A stretch of 64,000 bases of DNA, taken from Anaeramoeba flamelloides (Eukaryota; Metamonada; Anaeramoebidae). The translations under genes were made by a program, and so were the position numbers. Within the stretch, counting starts at the first letter, position 1. The number at the start of each line of letters is the position of its first letter. The notes beneath the pieces were generated by a model. It was not told where the DNA came from. It searched no databases and saw only the letters and a program-made list of their open reading frames with translations. The stretch lies in contig JANTQA010000023.1 of NCBI GenBank assembly GCA_027625915.1, forward strand, positions 22,382,001 through 22,446,000, in the 5' to 3' direction. This document shows positions 59,365 to 64,000 of the stretch, in pieces.

Positions 59365-60649
59365 ATTGTTTTTTAATTTGTCTTTATTTGGACTCAATTT
59401 AATAATACAAAAGAATGAAACAGTAATTGTTAAAGCAAAACATTCGATATATATATATGTATGTATGTATCTAATATACAACAGACAAGCCATTCTTTCA
59501 AATATCTAGTTACAAATAGAAAAAAAACCTTACTGATTAATTATAAATAAATTAACACTTTTTTCCATCTCGGGATTTATGAAAGACAATTACTTAATCT
59601 AAAGGTAATTTTATACGAAATACATTTGATCACATCATATAAGTGGAAAAAGATTTTTAGAGTAAATAGAGTAAAAAAGGTGTTAATTTAAATTTGATAA
59701 AAATCAGTTTCATAACAATAAAAAAACCATTGAATTATTTTTTTTTAAGCTGTCTGATTTTTTTTTTTTTTTTGAAGCGAGAAAATTAATTTACTCTTAA
59801 AATCTCTTGCTTTTTACTAATTTAAAAGAATAGAGTAAACTCTGTAATTTTCCTTATTTCTTTTGAAGTATGGAAAAGTGTTGTTAGCTTTTCTTGAGTT
59901 TTCATTTTTTTGTAAAGTGTTCTAGGTTTTTTTTACTTTAGAAATAAACAGAAAATTTATTAAAATTTTTGGTTTATTTCTAAAGTAAAAAAAACCTAAC
60001 GAAAATCTATTGATTTTCCAAATAAATAGAAAACTCAAGAAAACCTAGAGCACTTAACGAATAAAATAGAAAACCTCAAAAAAACCTAGAACACTTCACA
60101 AATAAATAGAAAACTCAAAAAAACCTATCGAAAAGTTATAGATTTTCAGAATAAAACAGAAAACTCAAGAAAAGAGTTGTGATTTTTTTTTTTTAATTTT
60201 GGTTTTGATGGAAAAGTTATGGATTTTCCGAATAAAATAGATCACCATAAGAAAATGACTGTTAGTTTTTCAAAAATTTAAAAGAATTTGGTAAACTCTA
60301 TAGAATTTTTTTTTATTTGTTTGAACATTGGAAAAGCACTGTGGTTTTTTTTTAATTTCAGAACTTAAAAAAAAACTAGGTAATTGTTGTTTCTTTATGG
60401 AACTCTAATGTACTCACAAAGTTTCAAAATATATTTTAGTAATTTTATTTTGTAAAAAATATTATTCCTTATCATTACTAATGACAAGATAAAAAATATT
60501 CTAATTTTAATCCTTTTTTTTTATTTATTTTTATTTGAACTTTCTTAATGAAGCTTGAGACATTTTTGAATGTTATAAGTAGAAAAGGCGTTTTTATTAA
60601 AAAAACATGAGTATGAAAATCTGTCTAATAATTTTGATTAATTTTGTAG

Positions 60650-60678
<29 letters not shown>
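59365..60678. repeat. Intergenic with hairpin-mosaic locus G8
   Basis: Locus G8 (59815-60385) is the richest G locus. It has a near-perfect hairpin at 59927-60000 (TTCTAGGTTTTTTTTACTTT to its inverse) and then about four tandem units of the AATAAATAGAAAACTCAAGA / AAACCTAGAGCACTT type (60000-60260). A (TA)n tract precedes D4. Confidence 0.7.
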
Positions 60679-60688
<10 letters not shown>

Positions 60689-61210
60689 ATTCCAAAAATT
60701 TGGACACACTTAAAATCAAAAATCGTCTAAAAAAACCAATTTATTGTAGTTTACCAAACCTAATATAAATCCACATTTAAGATACCCAGTATTAATGTTT
60801 TAATAAGTAATCATTTTCATCCAAATAAAAAAAAAAAATTTAAAACTGAAAAAAAAAATCGGTGTGTCCAAAATAATTAAACGAGCGGAACAAAAAATGC
60901 ATTGGTAAATTTGTTGAAATTTCACCAACAATTGTTGATCGATCAAATGTTAAGATACCATCGACCAATTGTATGTGATTTTTCAATTTAACAAACTCAA
61001 CACTAACCTTCTATCAACCATTGAAAAAAATTTTCGAGATCTAACGAAACAGATTACGTAACTGTAAAAAAGGAAATTAAAACTAAACAAAAAAGACAAA
61101 AAATGAAATAGTTTGTAAAATCAAAATTCTTTCCAATTTGAATTTAAAGTACAGGAATGATGTTCTTTCAACTGTTTAAACCGTGTCCAAATCTTTGGAA
61201 TCTAGTTTAT
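60679..61210. mobile_element. Family D TIR element, copy D4
   Basis: Left TATAAACCCCATTCCAAAAA then TTTGGACACAC; right GTGTCCAAATCTTTGGAATC then TAGTTTATA. An inverted inner end copy, GGTGTGTCCAAAATAATT, lies at 60861. It sits between (TA)n tracts and directly precedes E2. The GGACACAC-type terminus resembles Tc1-like elements. Confidence 0.75.
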
Positions 61211-61232
61211 ATATATATATATATATATATAT

Positions 61233-62723
61233 CCCTTAGCACCCCAAATAACCTAAAAACATTTCAAACAAAAATTTTAATTTGAAATGTTATCAAAGGA
61301 TAATAAGGTATAGAATTAATAATCAATTATCTTAGAAAGAAAATTTTATAATTAAAAAGTGTATATTTTCTTAAAATAAAAAAATAACTTGAAAAAAAAT
61401 TTCTAAAATTGTAAATTTTTTTTGGTTATTGTGATTTTATTATTTTTTCAAATTTTGTCAAAATAAATTTTTTTTTTTTTTTTGAAAAGTTTGTCTAGAC
61501 ATCAAAAACCTCTTATTTTTAACATTTAAAACACATCATACTTTACTGGAAATTTTTTGGGGGCCCTTTGCACCCCAAAATTGCCTAAAATTCTTGATTA
61601 AATAATTTATTCATTATAAAAGTTATGATAACATCACATAGAAAATTTGTTTTATCTATTGATTACTATTCAATATCAATATCTATATTAGATTCTAAAT
61701 AATTTATAAATAAAAAAAAATATAAATTAAATTAGAAAAAAAAAATCATATTTTTTTTCATTGCAAAATTTTACAATTTTTTCAACAAGATTTTTTTTCA
61801 ATTTTAAATGATTTGGCCAATAGTTCAAGTCAGATTAATAATTGATTTTTTTTTTTATTTTTTATCATTTTTTAATTTTTGACTTTTTAAAATCTAGACA
61901 TAAAATAAACAATATTGTTGAATTAGAGACCATATATCAGAACTTATTAAACAAGGTCTGGATTAATTTATTAAGGAAAAATCTAAATATCACAAATATA
62001 TTATTCAAATTTTTACCAATAACAAAATGCAATAAAAAAATTTGGTTTCGGAGATTATTTTATTATATTGGAATAATATTTAAGAGTTATTTTTTATTTT
62101 ATTTTAAATTTAGATATAAATATTTTATCTATTAAAAAGTAATTTATATTTATTTTATTCCAATTTAATAAATTGAAATTATTTTACAATTTTTTTTTTT
62201 TTTTGATTTTCAATTATTACCTATTGCTTAAATAAAAGTTTTAGAAAATTAATCAAATTAAAAATTTAATTTTGGCCTAAAGAAATAAATTTCATTTTTC
62301 TCTTAATTGGATATTTATTGAAATTTTTTCTAAAAAAAAAAATTAAATTTCAAAGTAATTTATTTTTTTATTTATTTTTTTTATCATAAAATTAGCAAAA
62401 TTGTTTGGTGGTTATAATTAATAAATCAATGTGTTGAGTTTTAAATTACTATTAATGTAATAAAATTTCTGATTTAAAAAAACAAAATAAAAATAAAAAT
62501 CTTTAAAAAAAATGTAAAAATGAATAATTATTATTTGTTTTTTCAATTTCAAAAAAAAAATCAATAACTTAACTCCTTTATGTTTGAACTATTTTGACTT
62601 TTTATTATAATTCAAATCTGGATTAAAGACAAATAAGAAAATTAATATATTAGTAGATCAATATCATTTCCAATCTAATTTAAAAAACTTGATGAAATTT
62701 AGGCAAATCTGGGGTGCTAAGGG
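61233..62723. mobile_element. Family E TIR element, copy E2 (1.5 kb)
   Basis: Same termini as E1 (CCCTTAGCACCCC and GGGGTGCTAAGGG), inner end copy at 61564, and an open frame at 61842-62135 homologous to that of E1 with only a few residue changes. Inserted in a (TA)n tract at the edge of D4. Same orientation as E1. Confidence 0.85.
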
Positions 62724-64000
62724 ATATATACTAAAATCCGTTTCTTTCATTTAGATACTATTTTTCATCGGTAGTAAGAATTAAAAATTAAATAAAAAGT
62801 AAATATTGAGAAATTATTATTTAATTTTGGATAGCTATAAAAATTGTTACTACAAAAAGTTTGATTTATCGTTTTGAAAATAAACTAATATAAGTTTATA
62901 AAAAAACTATTAATTTGAAAATTAATAAACTACAATTTTTCGTACAGATTCCAAAATCTTTTTACTATTTTATAAGTTGAAGAAAATCCCAAGATCTTTA
63001 CAACATCGTTTAGAAACGATATTTTTGGGCAATAATTAAGACTTCCTTCTTGAACTCTATAATAAATTTTTTACTTGACTAATTTTGTTTTAGTAATAAT
63101 ACTGATAAATTCAAATAAATATTTGAAAATTTTTACTTCATTTTCAATTTTACAAATTATTATTACAAAAGCCAGGAATAATATATTGTATTGGTTTACA
63201 TGTTAAGAAACTTTGTAAAATTGGATTGATTTTTTAAATATTATTTCTCAAAAAACTATTTAAAAGTTGAGATAAGGGATTACAATCTGAGAAAATGAAC
63301 TAAAAATTATTTTAAATATCTTTGAATTTATCAATAAGTATTTTATTTTGAAAATTGAAATAAAAATTTTCATTTATTAATTACAAAATAACTGTATATT
63401 TAAAATTGATTATAGCACAGTTATTGGATTTAAAATATCCTACAATTTAAAAATATAATTCATAACATAGAACCCAGCATCCAAATTTGGAATGTTTTTT
63501 GTAAAAAAAAATAAATTGTAAAATATTGTTCACTTATAAAACTACTGTTTGTTAAAATCCTTTATTGTTGTTTGGATAATAAATACTTTCAATTGTAAAA
63601 TACAAGGAACTAAATTGTCTTACAGCTTTCTAAAAAAAAAAACTTTAGAATTTAACAAAAATGTGAAATTATATCCCAATTCATAAAGGGAAACCAATAG
63701 TTTATACTTGTTTTTCAAAATTATAAAATTTGAAAAGTTTCCTGATTTAAAAATCTCTTTTTGGAAAGCTGAATGAAAATATTGTGTTCCTTTTATTTTG
63801 AAACAAATAGTAAGAAAAAATATTCACTTCCTTTTCCTGTTTTTTATTATTCAGTCTTCAAGAGAAGAAGAATGTAATTGAAGGGATCTCTATTTGTTTG
63901 TTAAGAACTATTTATAATAGATGTTCCTATTCATTGGACGGACAAATAACCCTCAATGAAATAAATAATTCAGAATATTTTTATAAATTAACTCTATTTT
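62724..64000. other. AT-rich, degenerate dispersed repeats
   Basis: No coding signal. 62900-63400 is a diverged match to 2280-2620, 63100-63240 to 54250-54420, and 63735-63800 to 13975-14040, so this is an old, fragmented repeat family. Confidence 0.45.

Noticed and set aside
8880-59370. Stop codons followed by A (TAAA), as in Trichomonas polyadenylation signals
   Set aside because: Five of eight genes show it, which is not above expectation at this base composition.

Overview
This is an extremely AT-rich eukaryotic nuclear contig: long A/T homopolymers, GT-AG introns, the standard code (TAA stops throughout), and proteins rich in K, N, I, E with poly-N and KE tracts. The gene complement is ordinary eukaryotic: ribosomal protein eL22, a ZC3H15/Tma46 relative, HOP2, a BEACH-WD40 giant protein and a RhoGAP-like protein. 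Composition and poly-N tracts recall Dictyostelium, but the low gene density, multi-kilobase introns and many short DNA-transposon relics fit better with an AT-rich protist such as an anaeramoeba. That placement is inference. Four genes carry a TCATTTTT-like motif 14-50 nt upstream of the ATG, which resembles the initiator of parabasalids.

Layout: 1-3442, repeats only (Tc1/mariner-like MITEs, hairpin mosaics). 3443-8894 (+), ZC3H15/DFRP1-like gene, two exons around a 4.6 kb repeat-filled intron. 8895-11899, repeats. 11900-12805 (+), small three-exon RhoGAP-like gene. 12806-19095, repeats, including a 1.5 kb TIR element (14240-15738). 19096-29193 (+), one giant BEACH-family gene read in three successive frames, with frame changes only in low-complexity tracts. 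29194-33162, repeats. 33163-38210 (+), HOP2, three exons, with a 3.85 kb repeat-filled intron. 38211-42730, repeats. 42731-45184 (+), single-exon coiled-coil protein. 45185-50386, repeats. 50387-51309 (-), 3' exon of an unrecognised acidic protein. 51310-54756, repeats. 54757-55431 (-), UBA/CUE-like protein with Met-Gly repeats. 55432-58498, repeats. 58499-59364 (+), eL22. 59365-64000, repeats, including the second copy of the 1.5 kb TIR element (61233-62723).

The genes do not form a pathway. They cover translation (eL22, and the ZC3H15-like protein, whose family partners the GTPase DRG1), meiotic recombination (HOP2), vesicle traffic (BEACH-WD40) and possibly small-GTPase signalling (RhoGAP-like). 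The unusual content is the mobile and structured DNA. At least six families of short inverted-repeat elements are present, several with two or more copies inside the window. Two TIR families share a TATAAAC terminus, one 1.5 kb family is nearly identical between copies, and a mosaic of about 75-bp hairpins recurs at eight loci. Host-gene oddities are a ZC3H15-like protein without its CCCH zinc fingers, a HOP2 with a long Lys/Pro-rich N-terminal extension, a shortened BEACH domain, and two apparent frame changes in the BEACH gene. I saw no tRNA or rRNA gene, CRISPR array or virus-derived element.
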